Shown here: one piece after another, positions 6,955-14,201 of the stretch
Layout: each line of letters starts with the position of its first letter
How positions within the stretch are numbered: position 1 is the stretch's first letter
NCBI GenBank assembly: GCA_934256695.1
Contig: CAKQPE010000040.1
Span: forward strand, 1-15,600
Length of the DNA: 15,600 nt
Source: an uncultured Eubacteriales bacterium
Lineage (GTDB): Bacteria; Bacillota; Clostridia; Lachnospirales; Anaerotignaceae
Direction of reading: 5' to 3'
Notes under the pieces: model-generated
What the model was told of the DNA's origin: nothing
Seen by the model: only the letters and a program-made list of their open reading frames with translations
Database searches by the model: none
Program-made: the position numbers and the translations under genes

Positions 6955-8034
6955 ATGAAAAAAAGAACTTTAGCAGTAATTCTTGCATCTGTACTTACAG
7001 TAGTAGGTCTCTCTGCCTGTGGCTCATCAACAACATCATCATCAGCCGGCGGAAGTGCTTCAGCAACATCTGAGACATCTTCTGTAGCAGAAACAAACTC
7101 AGACCTTGAGGATTTTGACCTTGTCCTTGACTGGTATCCTAACGCAGTACATTCTTTTATCTATGATGCAATAGATAAAGGCTATTTTGAAGAAGAAGGA
7201 CTTAATGTAAATATTCTTTTCCCTTCAAACAATAATGACCCTATTTCGCTTTCTGCTGTAGGCAAGGTAGATGCAGGTCTTTATTATCAGGACGATATAA
7301 TAATGGCTAAGGCAAATGAAGATGTTCCGGTTGTTACAATCGGTACAGTTGTAAGAGAACCGCTTGATACAATCTCGTTCCTCAAAAGCACAGGCATAAC
7401 AAGACCTAAAGACCTTGAAGGCAAAACGCTCGGCACAACAGGGGTGGAGTTTGGTGATGCACTTATTAAAAAAATGATGGAAAATGACGGTTCTTCTATT
7501 GATAAAGTTAATGTTGTAAACGTAGGATTTGATCTTATGAGTGCCATGACAACAGGCAATGTAGATGCAACCTTTGGCTGTTTTATTAACCATGAAATAC
7601 CTCAGCTTGAAAAAGAAGGTTTTGAAATGGGATATTTCAGACCATCTGATTTCGGTATCCCTAATTACTACTCACTTGTATTTGTTGCCGGACAGGACAG
7701 TGTAAATAATAACCCTGAAAAATATCATAAATTCCTCAGAGCCTGCTCAAAAGGTTTCTATGATATGAAAAATAATCCTGAAGATACACTTAAAATTTTA
7801 CTTGCAAACCAGAACGAAGAAAACTTTGCACTTGATCCTGATGTTGAAACAAAAAGTATGGAAATTCTTCTTCCTTTAATGGAGGGCGAATATGACCCGT
7901 TCCTTTCACAGGACCCTGACTGCTATCAGGAAAACATAAGCTGGCTTAAAGAAAACGGTCTTATAGATAAAGATATAACACCTGATGATATAATCGTAGA
8001 TGCAATAGACGGTGATTACTATCTTGGTGAATAA
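6955..8034 (+). CDS. thiY: ThiY/NMT1-like substrate-binding lipoprotein (thiamin pyrimidine precursor)
   Basis: The start is ATG 6955, with AGGAGG at 6943-6948; an upstream in-frame ATG at 6907 lies inside the attenuator and is rejected. The protein has 359 residues. The signal peptide ends in a lipobox (LSAC, Cys22), followed by a Ser/Thr/Ala linker, then the NMT1/SBP_bac fold beginning DLVLDWYPNAVHSFIYDAIDKGYF (about 45-68), a signature of ThiY/THI5-like proteins that bind pyrimidine precursors such as formylaminopyrimidine or HMP. Further typical segments are RPKDLEGKTLGTTG (about 145-158) and AMTTGNVDATFGC (about 187-199). The Cys-rich motif of eukaryotic THI5 synthase is absent, so it is a binding protein, not an enzyme. 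The upstream TPP riboswitch supports a thiamin role. No permease or ATPase gene follows, so the ABC partners must lie elsewhere or be shared. Ligand identity is inferred. Confidence 0.87.
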   Translation: MKKRTLAVILASVLTVVGLSACGSSTTSSSAGGSASATSETSSVAETNSDLEDFDLVLDWYPNAVHSFIYDAIDKGYFEEEGLNVNILFPSNNNDPISLSAVGKVDAGLYYQDDIIMAKANEDVPVVTIGTVVREPLDTISFLKSTGITRPKDLEGKTLGTTGVEFGDALIKKMMENDGSSIDKVNVVNVGFDLMSAMTTGNVDATFGCFINHEIPQLEKEGFEMGYFRPSDFGIPNYYSLVFVAGQDSVNNNPEKYHKFLRACSKGFYDMKNNPEDTLKILLANQNEENFALDPDVETKSMEILLPLMEGEYDPFLSQDPDCYQENISWLKENGLIDKDITPDDIIVDAIDGDYYLGE

Positions 8035-8064
8035 TAATTTGTCTTTTGAAAGAAGGATTAAAAA

Positions 8065-9240
8065 TTGAAGAATTATAATGAAATTATAAAGGCGGCAGAG
8101 GCCGGTGCGGAAAAATATTTTTCGGAACAGATGAAATATCTTGAAACATTTTCCGGCATTGACTGCGGAACAGAAAATGTTGAAGGCAATGCAAAAGTAG
8201 TTGCCATACTTAAAGAGCTTCTTGAATCAATGGGAGCAAAAGTAGAAATACACCATGTAGAAGGTCTCGGCAGCCATATTACGGCAAAGCTTACACCTCC
8301 GTCACCAGACGGAAAAATAATACTTAACGGGCATATAGATACGGTTTTCGGCGAAGGCTTTACGGCAGCACATCCGTTTCATATAGAAGGTGACTGGGCT
8401 TACGGACTGGGCATTGCGGACTGCAAAAGCGGTGTAATAATATCTATATTTGCCGTTAAAGCAATGCAGGATGCAGGACTTCTTCCTAATAAGGAGATAG
8501 AGTTTATATTCAACTGTGATGAGGAAATCGGAACGGCTTCCGGCAGTAAGCTTTATGCAAAAGAGGCAGTCGGTGCAGATTATGCATTTGTTTTTGAAGG
8601 TGCCGAAAAGGAAAACGGCAAAAATGGTTTTGTAACGGCAAGAAGGGGCGTTATTCTCGGCTCAATGGATATTACGGGAAAAGAGGCTCATGCCGGCTGT
8701 GCATACCTTGAAGGCAGAAGTGCAATACTTGAGATGGCACACAAGATAATTGAATTTTATGATTTTAATGATTACGAAAAAGGTATCTACTACAATGTAG
8801 CACCTATTTCCGGCGGCAGACCAAACGGTATTGTTGCAGGAAGTGCCCATGCGGAATTTTGTGTTGCGGGAATACCTTTAAACTCGGATTTTGCAGAGGT
8901 TGAAGCTAATCTTAAATCGCTTGAAAACAGCACAACAGTGGAAGGCTGTACAGTAAAGGTACAGTATCATACACTGTTTCCGGCTATGGAAAAAGGCGAA
9001 CAGAACTCAAAAGCATTTAATCTTCTTAAAAAGCCGGCAGAACTTCTTGATATGGATATAGAGGAGCTTTATGTTCCCGGGGCAACAGACGGAGCATATT
9101 TCAGCTCACTGGGAATACCTACCGTAGATGCTCTTTCTGCCGAATTTAAGGATATACACACAGTAAATGAGTGTGTCAATATGCCGTCTATTAAGAAAAG
9201 AACAAAGTTCTTTGCGGTTGTTCTCGGCTGTTTGGAGTAA
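8065..9240 (+). CDS. M20 (CPG2-like) zinc metallohydrolase, candidate thiamin-salvage amidohydrolase
   Basis: It starts at TTG 8065, with AGAAGGA at 8051-8057, only 30 bases after the binding-protein stop, so both genes lie under the TPP riboswitch. The protein has 391 residues. All M20 metal and catalytic residues are in place: His90 and Asp92 (GHIDT), Asp119 (GIADCK), Glu153-Glu154 (CDEEIGT), Glu178 (FEGAE) and His365 (DIHTVNE). The spacing closely matches carboxypeptidase G2. The lid/dimerisation domain (about 195-300) contains KEAHAG. M20 enzymes cleave amide bonds in peptides, folates or N-acyl compounds. In B. subtilis the M20 protein YlmB deformylates N-formyl-aminomethylpyrimidine, which is imported by ThiXYZ during salvage of degraded thiamin. 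The operon context makes a YlmB-like role the best inference, but a general peptidase or CPG2 activity cannot be excluded. Confidence 0.88.
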   Translation: MKNYNEIIKAAEAGAEKYFSEQMKYLETFSGIDCGTENVEGNAKVVAILKELLESMGAKVEIHHVEGLGSHITAKLTPPSPDGKIILNGHIDTVFGEGFTAAHPFHIEGDWAYGLGIADCKSGVIISIFAVKAMQDAGLLPNKEIEFIFNCDEEIGTASGSKLYAKEAVGADYAFVFEGAEKENGKNGFVTARRGVILGSMDITGKEAHAGCAYLEGRSAILEMAHKIIEFYDFNDYEKGIYYNVAPISGGRPNGIVAGSAHAEFCVAGIPLNSDFAEVEANLKSLENSTTVEGCTVKVQYHTLFPAMEKGEQNSKAFNLLKKPAELLDMDIEELYVPGATDGAYFSSLGIPTVDALSAEFKDIHTVNECVNMPSIKKRTKFFAVVLGCLE

Positions 9241-9303
9241 AAATATAAAAAACAGATATTGTCTGAATCTTCTGTTCTTAAAAAGAATTGACCTAAATTT
9301 AAT

Positions 9304-9343
9304 AAAAATCCATTCAAAAAAAGAATTTTGAATGGATTTTTTT
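9304..9343. terminator. Bidirectional intrinsic terminator between convergent operons
   Basis: A near-perfect stem with arms at 9304-9319 and 9326-9341 (core ATCCATTCAAAA / TTTTGAATGGAT) has A/T tracts on both sides. It lies between the M20 gene (+) and the gerC-type gene (-) and can serve both. Confidence 0.88.
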
Positions 9344-9361
9344 AGTTTATTTGTCTTGAAT

Positions 9362-10375
9362 TTATATTTCCACATTTACTTTTATCTGCATATTTTTAAA
9401 ATTATTTTCTCCTTCAAATTTTTTATAAAGACCGTTCTTTCTCATCATAAGCATATATTCCAAACCTAAAGCGTCACTGTTGCTTTGTTTCAACTTTTTC
9501 ACTGCTGACTCTGCCTTTATTTTTATTTGTTCGGCAAGCAGTTTTTCCAGCTTTTTATTATCAGTATATTTTTTGACAGGCTTTGTTTTTATTTTCAAAT
9601 TGATATTAACACATAAAATATCGTAAGATTTATAAAATTTTATATGGGTTTTGTTTTTTTCTACGGAAAAAGTATTTATCTCTCCGTCTGATGCTATAGT
9701 TTCGGTTTTCCCTTTGCCGTTTTCTGTAATATACATATATCCTTGCATTTCATCGTTGTTCATTATATCGAAATTATTGCCGATAATAATTCCGCCATCT
9801 GTTTTTGTTCCGTTTTCATCGGAGAAAATTTTAGGAATAATCAAAGAACCGTTATTGTCAAGCTGCTTTATTGCTTCTGCAAGAGTAAGTTTAAATGATG
9901 AGTAAATACCGCTTTTATTGTTTTTATAAAAATCCCAGATATACATTCCGTTATTAACCGAACATATGGATTTGCTTGTTTCTTCCGCACTGCCATCACA
10001 GGCAAGTATAATTGTATCCATGCTTATGTCATTGTCTGCCGATGAAAAAAGAAGAATTTCTTCCAAACTTTTTTTATCTTCAACAATGCTTTTGCCTAAT
10101 ATAATTGATTTCAAATGACCGAAATACATCTGTTTTTTGTCTGATGAAATAATTTTGTCGTTAACAGTACTTAAATTTGAATTTATAGTTTTTGTCTCGG
10201 TGTTATACATATTTTCTTCGTTTGGAACAATATATCCCAACGTTATTAAATATCCTCCCAAAGGTGATTTATCAAAGCCTATTGTTGATACGAAATTTCT
10301 TTCTTCTATTTCCACAGAAGAACAGCCTGTAAAAATCAACAATAAAAAAAACAGTATAAAAATAATTTTTTTCAT
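9362..10375 (-). CDS. gerAC: GerC-type spore germinant receptor lipoprotein, Ger(x)C family
   Basis: 337 residues, slightly short for the family (usually about 370-400). The signal peptide ends in the lipobox FTGC (Cys18), so the mature protein is anchored to the spore inner membrane. The N-terminal domain begins with VEIEERNFVSTIGFDKS, the usual Ger(x)C opening (E-I/L-x-x-R-x-F/L-V-x-x-x-G-I/F-D). MYFGHLKSIILGKSIVE (about 82-98) matches the conserved 'gHxkvivige' segment. The C-terminal domain (about 195-337) is alpha/beta with Lys-rich helices (EKLLAEQIKIKAESAVKKL). The start overlaps the gerB-type stop by four bases, and it is the last gene of a leftward A-B-C operon. The A, B and C subunits together form the germinant receptor; the ligand cannot be read from sequence. 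The symbol is family-level. Confidence 0.9.
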   Translation of the reverse strand: MKKIIFILFFLLLIFTGCSSVEIEERNFVSTIGFDKSPLGGYLITLGYIVPNEENMYNTETKTINSNLSTVNDKIISSDKKQMYFGHLKSIILGKSIVEDKKSLEEILLFSSADNDISMDTIILACDGSAEETSKSICSVNNGMYIWDFYKNNKSGIYSSFKLTLAEAIKQLDNNGSLIIPKIFSDENGTKTDGGIIIGNNFDIMNNDEMQGYMYITENGKGKTETIASDGEINTFSVEKNKTHIKFYKSYDILCVNINLKIKTKPVKKYTDNKKLEKLLAEQIKIKAESAVKKLKQSNSDALGLEYMLMMRKNGLYKKFEGENNFKNMQIKVNVEI

Positions 10376-11451
10376 TTTCTTTTTCTCCTTATAATTATTT
10401 TTACAGGCAAAAGCAATATTAAAAAATATGTTAAAACATTAAAGACCCTAATTATAACTGCAATATTCAGTCCGAGGATATTTATTATATAGGCCGAAAC
10501 AAGCAACAGCACAGCGGAAACAAAAATATAAACATTCTTTTTATCAGTCTCAAACATAATTTCAAGCAATACCGATAAAATATAAATTCCCGTTCCTGCC
10601 AGTATAAAAACCGAAAATATATAAAATCCACTCATAAGCACCTCCTGTCTTTCAACAAGAGATGATGGAAAATAAATATAGTTCATCATTTGTATAACGG
10701 GCCATATTTTTCTTTGGGATTCTTTTATTCCAAAGCTGCTTACAGATAATGCGGTTGTAAATGCCAAAACAATATACACCGTAAAAAAGGCAGTTAAAAC
10801 ATATTTATGACAGTTTTTTCTGTTGTTGCTTTTTGGCATAAGCAAAAATATATATCCGGCAAAGTCGAAAGACAAAAATGTATCAAAAGCACCTTTTAAT
10901 ATTTCTTTTCTTTCGGAAAAAACAGGAATTAAAATATCGAAATCTATATTTCGCACTGCCATTAAAAATATCAAAAGCATAGAAAAAATCATAACAATAA
11001 AAGCTATTTCAGATGTTCGTCCTATACATTCGATTCCTTTTTGTGCCATAAAGCCGGAAACCAAAACTATAAAAAAGATTGCCGTTAAAAAATTTGTGTT
11101 TTTATCAGTAACGGAATTTATCATATTAGAATACTCAAAAAGCCTGAATGACGAGCAGATTAATATATTGATAAATATAACTGCCAATAAAAGTTTCCCA
11201 AACCGCTTACCGAAAATTTTCAGTGTATCTTCTTCGTAATTTTTTATATCTGTCTTTTGAAAAATTTTTGCCATAAAATAATACCAGACAGATATAAATA
11301 TTCCGCCCAAAAGAATACTGATATATGCTGAACTTTTGGAAATTTCTATTGTCCTCAAAGGAAGCGAAACCGCAAGACTGCCCAAAAGGAAAGATGAAAT
11401 GATTGCCCTAAGCTGATTATTTGAAATTTTATCATTAGACGAAAATTTCAT
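10372..11451 (-). CDS. gerAB: GerB-type spore germinant receptor permease subunit
   Basis: 359 residues, typical GerB length. About ten hydrophobic helices are visible, for example SSFLLGSLAVSLPL (about 18-31), YISILLGGIFISVWYYF, FGKLLLAVIFINILICSSF, IAFIVMIFSMLLIFLMAV and a C-terminal pair ending VLTYFLILLLPVKIIIRRKRK. The segment RNIDFDILIPVFSERKEILKGAF matches the usual 'n..nl.Pi...g..pil.ga' region of the spore-germination permease (APC superfamily) family. The fold would hold the amino-acid or nucleoside germinant. It overlaps by four bases (ATGA) with the upstream gerA-type and downstream gerC-type genes, giving translational coupling. Family-level symbol; ligand unknown. Confidence 0.92.
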   Translation of the reverse strand: MKFSSNDKISNNQLRAIISSFLLGSLAVSLPLRTIEISKSSAYISILLGGIFISVWYYFMAKIFQKTDIKNYEEDTLKIFGKRFGKLLLAVIFINILICSSFRLFEYSNMINSVTDKNTNFLTAIFFIVLVSGFMAQKGIECIGRTSEIAFIVMIFSMLLIFLMAVRNIDFDILIPVFSERKEILKGAFDTFLSFDFAGYIFLLMPKSNNRKNCHKYVLTAFFTVYIVLAFTTALSVSSFGIKESQRKIWPVIQMMNYIYFPSSLVERQEVLMSGFYIFSVFILAGTGIYILSVLLEIMFETDKKNVYIFVSAVLLLVSAYIINILGLNIAVIIRVFNVLTYFLILLLPVKIIIRRKRK

Positions 11452-12920
11452 ATTTTGCCGTCCTTCCTTTTTTTCATTCTTATTTTCTGGCTAATATTGG
11501 CGAAAATAGGCCGCTTTATCATTTTTTCAATAGGAACACGGATTATACTGTCTTTAAAATCGGTATAGTTATTTACACTTCCGCTGCAAAACGGATAAAG
11601 ATACGGCACCGAAAAACTTTCCAATGACGAAAGATGCACAAGTATACAAAAAAGAGCCGTATAGAAACCGAAAAGCCCCAAACAGGCAGACATAAATATA
11701 ACGAAATATTTAATAAGCCTTACAGCCGAAACAAAAGACGGATTTGGAACCGCAAATGAACAAATTCCGGTAAGTGCGGCTATTATAACAACTGCCGGAC
11801 CTACTATGCCTGCATCTACTGCGGCAGAACCTATTACTATGCCGCCGACTATACCAAACGCCGAGCTTACGGGAGACGGTATTCTTACTCCGGCCTCTCT
11901 TAAAAGCTCAAAAGCTGTTTCCATAATAAGTACCTCAACTATAGTAGGGAAAGGCACATATTGCCGTGTTGCGGATATTTTTAATGCAAGAGTTGTCGGT
12001 ATAAGATCAGGCCGATAAACAGTAAGAGCAATATATAGTCCTGGGAGAAATGCTGCCGCAAAAGCCGAAAAAAATCTCAGCACACGCATAAAGCTCATTA
12101 TTTCCCAACGCTCATAATAATCCTCTGCCGACTGGAAAAATATATTAAGTGTTGACGGAAGAATAATTACAAAAGGTGAGTTATCCACTACCACAACAAC
12201 CCTGCCTTCGTACAATGCAGATGACGCCTTATCGGGCCTTTCCGTAAGCTGCAGCTGGGGAAAAGGGGATATATGCTTTTTCTCCAGAAGCTGCTCCATA
12301 TATCCGCTTGAAAAAATACAGTCTATATCTATACTTTCTATCTGTCTTATAACCTCACGAACCAGTTCTTCACGTGCTATATCTTTAATATACATAACAG
12401 CAACATCTGTTTTGCTTCGACGTCCGCAGTTCATTCGCTTTACTTTAAGAGCGGTATCACGTATTCTTCGCCTTATAAGAACAGTGTTTATACTGCCTTG
12501 CTCTGTAAAAGCATCTTTTGGCCCCTGGACAACAGTTTCGGTCTGTGCCTCCGGTATACCTCTTGACGGCCAGTTTTTGGTAGATATAATAACTGCTTTT
12601 TTATCATCTGCTATAAGCAGTACCGTATCACCCAACAAAACCGCATCAAAAACCTCCTCAAAGCTGTGTGCAAGAGATGTTTCACCTACGGAAATAAGAT
12701 TTTGTTCAAATCTTTCGGCTGAGTTTTCTCTTTCACCCCTTATCATAATATTGGTAAGGACGGCATTTTCTATTGCACTGCCGTTAACTATATTATCGGT
12801 ATAGACAAGAAAACATTCTGTACCCTTATTGTTAAATTCTTTAAAAACTATATCATCTGCACCGACAAATGTGTTTTTTATATGTTCTATATTGCTCTTT
12901 AGTTTGCTGTAAAGTTCCAT
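11448..12920 (-). CDS. gerAA: GerA-type spore germinant receptor subunit A
   Basis: The chosen ATG (12920-12918) gives 490 residues starting MELYSKLKSN, with a weak GGTG five bases upstream. An in-frame ATG 14 codons earlier (12962) would add MFYIFVGNNKIGDV, so the start is uncertain. The soluble N-terminal part carries GerA hallmarks: VQGPKDAFTEQ (about 131-141), LIRRRI, a long helix-rich stretch and LTERPDKASSALYEGRVVVVVD (about 225-246). The membrane part includes RFFSAFAAAFLPGLYIALTVYRPDLIPTTLALKISATR, VPFPTIVEVLIMETAFELLREAGVRIP and IVGGIVIGSAAVDAGIVGPAVVIIAALTGI, textbook GerA segments. It ends in a basic tail (KMIKRP...RMKKRKDGKI). In spores, GerA-type subunits form the oligomeric ion channel that opens on germinant binding. 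It is the first gene of the A-B-C operon. Confidence 0.93.
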   Translation of the reverse strand: MELYSKLKSNIEHIKNTFVGADDIVFKEFNNKGTECFLVYTDNIVNGSAIENAVLTNIMIRGERENSAERFEQNLISVGETSLAHSFEEVFDAVLLGDTVLLIADDKKAVIISTKNWPSRGIPEAQTETVVQGPKDAFTEQGSINTVLIRRRIRDTALKVKRMNCGRRSKTDVAVMYIKDIAREELVREVIRQIESIDIDCIFSSGYMEQLLEKKHISPFPQLQLTERPDKASSALYEGRVVVVVDNSPFVIILPSTLNIFFQSAEDYYERWEIMSFMRVLRFFSAFAAAFLPGLYIALTVYRPDLIPTTLALKISATRQYVPFPTIVEVLIMETAFELLREAGVRIPSPVSSAFGIVGGIVIGSAAVDAGIVGPAVVIIAALTGICSFAVPNPSFVSAVRLIKYFVIFMSACLGLFGFYTALFCILVHLSSLESFSVPYLYPFCSGSVNNYTDFKDSIIRVPIEKMIKRPIFANISQKIRMKKRKDGKI

Positions 12921-13008
12921 AACATCACCGATTTTATTATTGCCAACAAAAATATAAAACATACCAACATAGATGTATTTATAGTTGGGCTGATGTTAAT
13001 TATTTTAA

Positions 13009-13037
13009 ATTTTGTCAAATGAATATATTGACAAAAT
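13009..13037. promoter_or_regulatory. Perfect 10-bp dyad upstream of the ger operon
   Basis: ATTTTGTCAA (13009-13018) and TTGACAAAAT (13028-13037), separated by nine bases, lie about 90 bases upstream of the gerA start. Each arm holds a TTGACA hexamer, so it may be an operator or overlapping -35 elements. No convincing -10 or sigma-G-type promoter could be assigned, although spore-receptor operons are usually forespore (sigma-G) genes. Confidence 0.35.
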
Positions 13038-13144
13038 AAGCTTTTTCTTAAAAATTTTTTGGACTGTGTTGAGAATAAAATGTCAAAGCTACATATAAAA
13101 TAAAAAAATAATAATAAAGATATAGTTAATTTAATTTTAAAACA

Positions 13145-13172
13145 AATAAACCGCAATTAATTGCGGTTTATT
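13145..13172 (-). terminator. Perfect 12-bp palindrome, possible terminator
   Basis: AATAAACCGCAA (13145-13156) and TTGCGGTTTATT (13161-13172) with a four-base loop. On the minus strand it is followed by TTTGTTTT, terminator-like for transcription arriving from the XRE gene or the structured region and ending before the ger promoter. The plus-strand side is less T-rich. Confidence 0.5.
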
Positions 13173-13241
13173 CTAAAAGTTTTTATTGAACTTTTTCAAA
13201 AATTCACATAGTTTGAGACGGAGTATCAAGGTTTTAAAAAT

Positions 13242-13491
13242 CGGTACAGGAAATTCAAGTTAGGGAATGGATTTGGTTAAGAGAAAATGTTTTTAGGGAA
13301 TTGTAAAACAAAGCAAGTTTTTTGGAAATTCCCGTACCGTGAATAAACTTTTTTGCCTGTATATAAGCATAAAACATAATACACACACACGTTTAGTTAA
13401 GAAAAATATATACAGGCATATATAAAAGACAATAATAGTCTTATATATCAAAGGGGTTTCCCGAAGAATACGTATTTATAAACTTCGGAAA
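13242..13491. other. Gene-free region with four successive inverted repeats
   Basis: No supportable gene lies between the palindrome ending at 13172 and the XRE gene at 13525. The stretch contains: (a) a long hairpin, arms 13242-13256 and 13325-13339, CGGTAC/GTACCG outermost, with two single mismatches; (b) a perfect 12-bp repeat TGCCTGTATATA (13354-13365) / TATATACAGGCA (13407-13418); (c) a bulged stem ending AAGAC/GTCTT (about 13418-13448); (d) TTTCCCGAAG (13457-13466) / CTTCGGAAA (13483-13491). TTAGGGAAT occurs twice inside loop (a). It could encode a structured RNA on either strand, or be a decayed element. No promoter was assigned. Confidence 0.4.
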
Positions 13492-13524
13492 TTTATAGGG
13501 GTTAAAAATAAGGGGCTTTGTTAA

Positions 13525-13743
13525 TCAGCAGCTTCTTTTTGAAACTGAGTCAAGAGCAAAAAGCTTGTTTGGACTACAGTTGAAAAGACTGCAAAGTTCT
13601 TCAATAACTTCGTAACGAATAGATGAAGTTTCATTATTTACCATTTTGTTGAAATTCTGATAGCTCATACCGAGTCTTTTATAAAGCCAATATTTTGTTT
13701 TTCCGTTTTCTTCAAGAAGGTTAAGAACATCAAGTTTAAGCAT
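13525..13743 (-). CDS. Small XRE/Cro-type helix-turn-helix regulator
   Basis: 72 residues. The start ATG follows AAGGAG on the minus strand with nine-base spacing. The sequence fits a minimal Cro/C1-type HTH: LDVLNLLEENGKTKYWLYKRLGMSYQNFNKMV (helices 1-3, with RLGMSYQNFNKM as the helix-turn-helix), then SSIRYEVIEELCSLFNCSPNKLF, the classic 'l..iaeaLgvs.deLf' ending. It has no effector domain. This short type is common as a lone regulator or remnant near mobile elements. A promoter-overlapping palindrome upstream (13857-13876) suggests autoregulation. Its position between the deacetylase C-fragment and the ger operon makes it a candidate controller of either, or of the recombinase, but no target is shown. 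Confidence 0.8.
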   Translation of the reverse strand: MLKLDVLNLLEENGKTKYWLYKRLGMSYQNFNKMVNNETSSIRYEVIEELCSLFNCSPNKLFALDSVSKRSC

Positions 13744-13767
13744 ATTGAATCACTCCTTATATATCTG

Positions 13768-13817
13768 CAAAAAATAAAAAAAGGCGGACAACTATCTTAA
13801 AAGAAAGTGTCCACCTT
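13768..13817 (-). terminator. Intrinsic terminator in the XRE leader / after the deacetylase 3' end
   Basis: Read on the minus strand, AAGGTGGACA (13817-13808) pairs with TGTCCGCCTT (13790-13781), one G-U pair, 17-base loop, followed at once by TTTTTATTTT. It can end transcripts from the deacetylase 3' part. It also lies between the predicted XRE promoter and the XRE start codon, so it may act as an attenuator. Confidence 0.7.
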
Positions 13818-13856
13818 GACATCAATTAATATTCAATTTAATAACTTAATTATCTA

Positions 13857-13893
13857 ATGTAGTAATTATACTACATACTATTGAAATACACAA
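13857..13893 (-). promoter_or_regulatory. Putative XRE promoter with operator palindrome over the -10
   Basis: On the minus strand TTGTGT (13893-13888), 17-base spacer, TATAAT (13870-13865). The -10 sits inside a perfect 8-bp inverted repeat, ATGTAGTA/TACTACAT with a four-base centre (13857-13876). A dimeric HTH protein bound there would block the promoter. The -35 is weak (TTG only). Confidence 0.5.
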
Positions 13894-13958
13894 TACTTTT
13901 ATTGGAAATTTTTTAATTTTATGTAATACAAATAATATTTTAATAAAAAATCGGAATT

Positions 13959-14201
13959 TTATTGTTTTATTTTTTGTCGGCCTTCATTATCCATATAGTA
14001 ATTTTCTTTATAAATAAGTTCGCTTATAGGAACTATCTCATAGCCTTTGTCTTTAAGCCCTTTTATTATTGTACCGAGAACCTGCGGAGTGTATTTTGCA
14101 TCGTTGTGAAAAAGAATTATTGAACCGTTTCCCAGATGTTTGTGATTAAGCACCTGATTAATTTCCGCTTCCGTTCCCTGTTCTTTCCAGTCGAGGGAAT
14201 C
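13959..14201 (-). pseudogene. pdaB: PdaB-like polysaccharide deacetylase, C-terminal fragment (split gene)
   Basis: This is the missing 3' part of the deacetylase at 470, on the opposite strand. From the GA core (14201-14200) it encodes (D)SLDWKEQGTEAEI, then the motif-5 region GNGSIILFHNDAKYT, and ends GYEIVPISELIYKENYYMDNEGRQ plus a short tail at TAA (13961-13959). This is the standard C-terminus of clostridial PdaB-type deacetylases. The frame stays open upstream across the attachment arm to about 14270, but that part (SLKIYLSVFFLLQAF) is foreign and has no ribosome binding site, so the fragment is probably not translated. Spliced to the N-fragment it restores a 258-residue protein with no gap or frameshift. 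That neither half has visibly decayed argues for a recent or reversible break. Confidence 0.88.

Larger units (their letters stand above)
1006..14199. other. Candidate 13.2-kb invertible segment bounded by inverted attL/attR
   Basis: The segment runs between the crossover points at 1004/1005 (GA) and 14200/14201 (TC on the plus strand, GA on the minus). The core dinucleotide is non-palindromic and in opposite orientation at the two ends, so recombination between them would invert the segment, not excise it. Flipping it in silico rebuilds an intact deacetylase on the left and a symmetric attP immediately before the serine recombinase on the right. The segment carries the marR-RND operon, the TPP-riboswitch operon, the ger operon and a small XRE gene. 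None of these looks like a phage structural or conjugation gene. Active flipping is not shown by the sequence. Confidence 0.72.

Noticed and set aside
12899..13156. 85-codon minus-strand open frame upstream of gerA
   Set aside because: It overlaps the gerA start region in another frame, is AT-driven hydrophobic sequence, has no clear ribosome binding site and matches no family I recognise.
1006..14199. Interpretation as an ordinary integrated prophage or ICE
   Set aside because: The attachment sites are inverted, not direct, and no phage structural, replication or conjugation genes occur between them.
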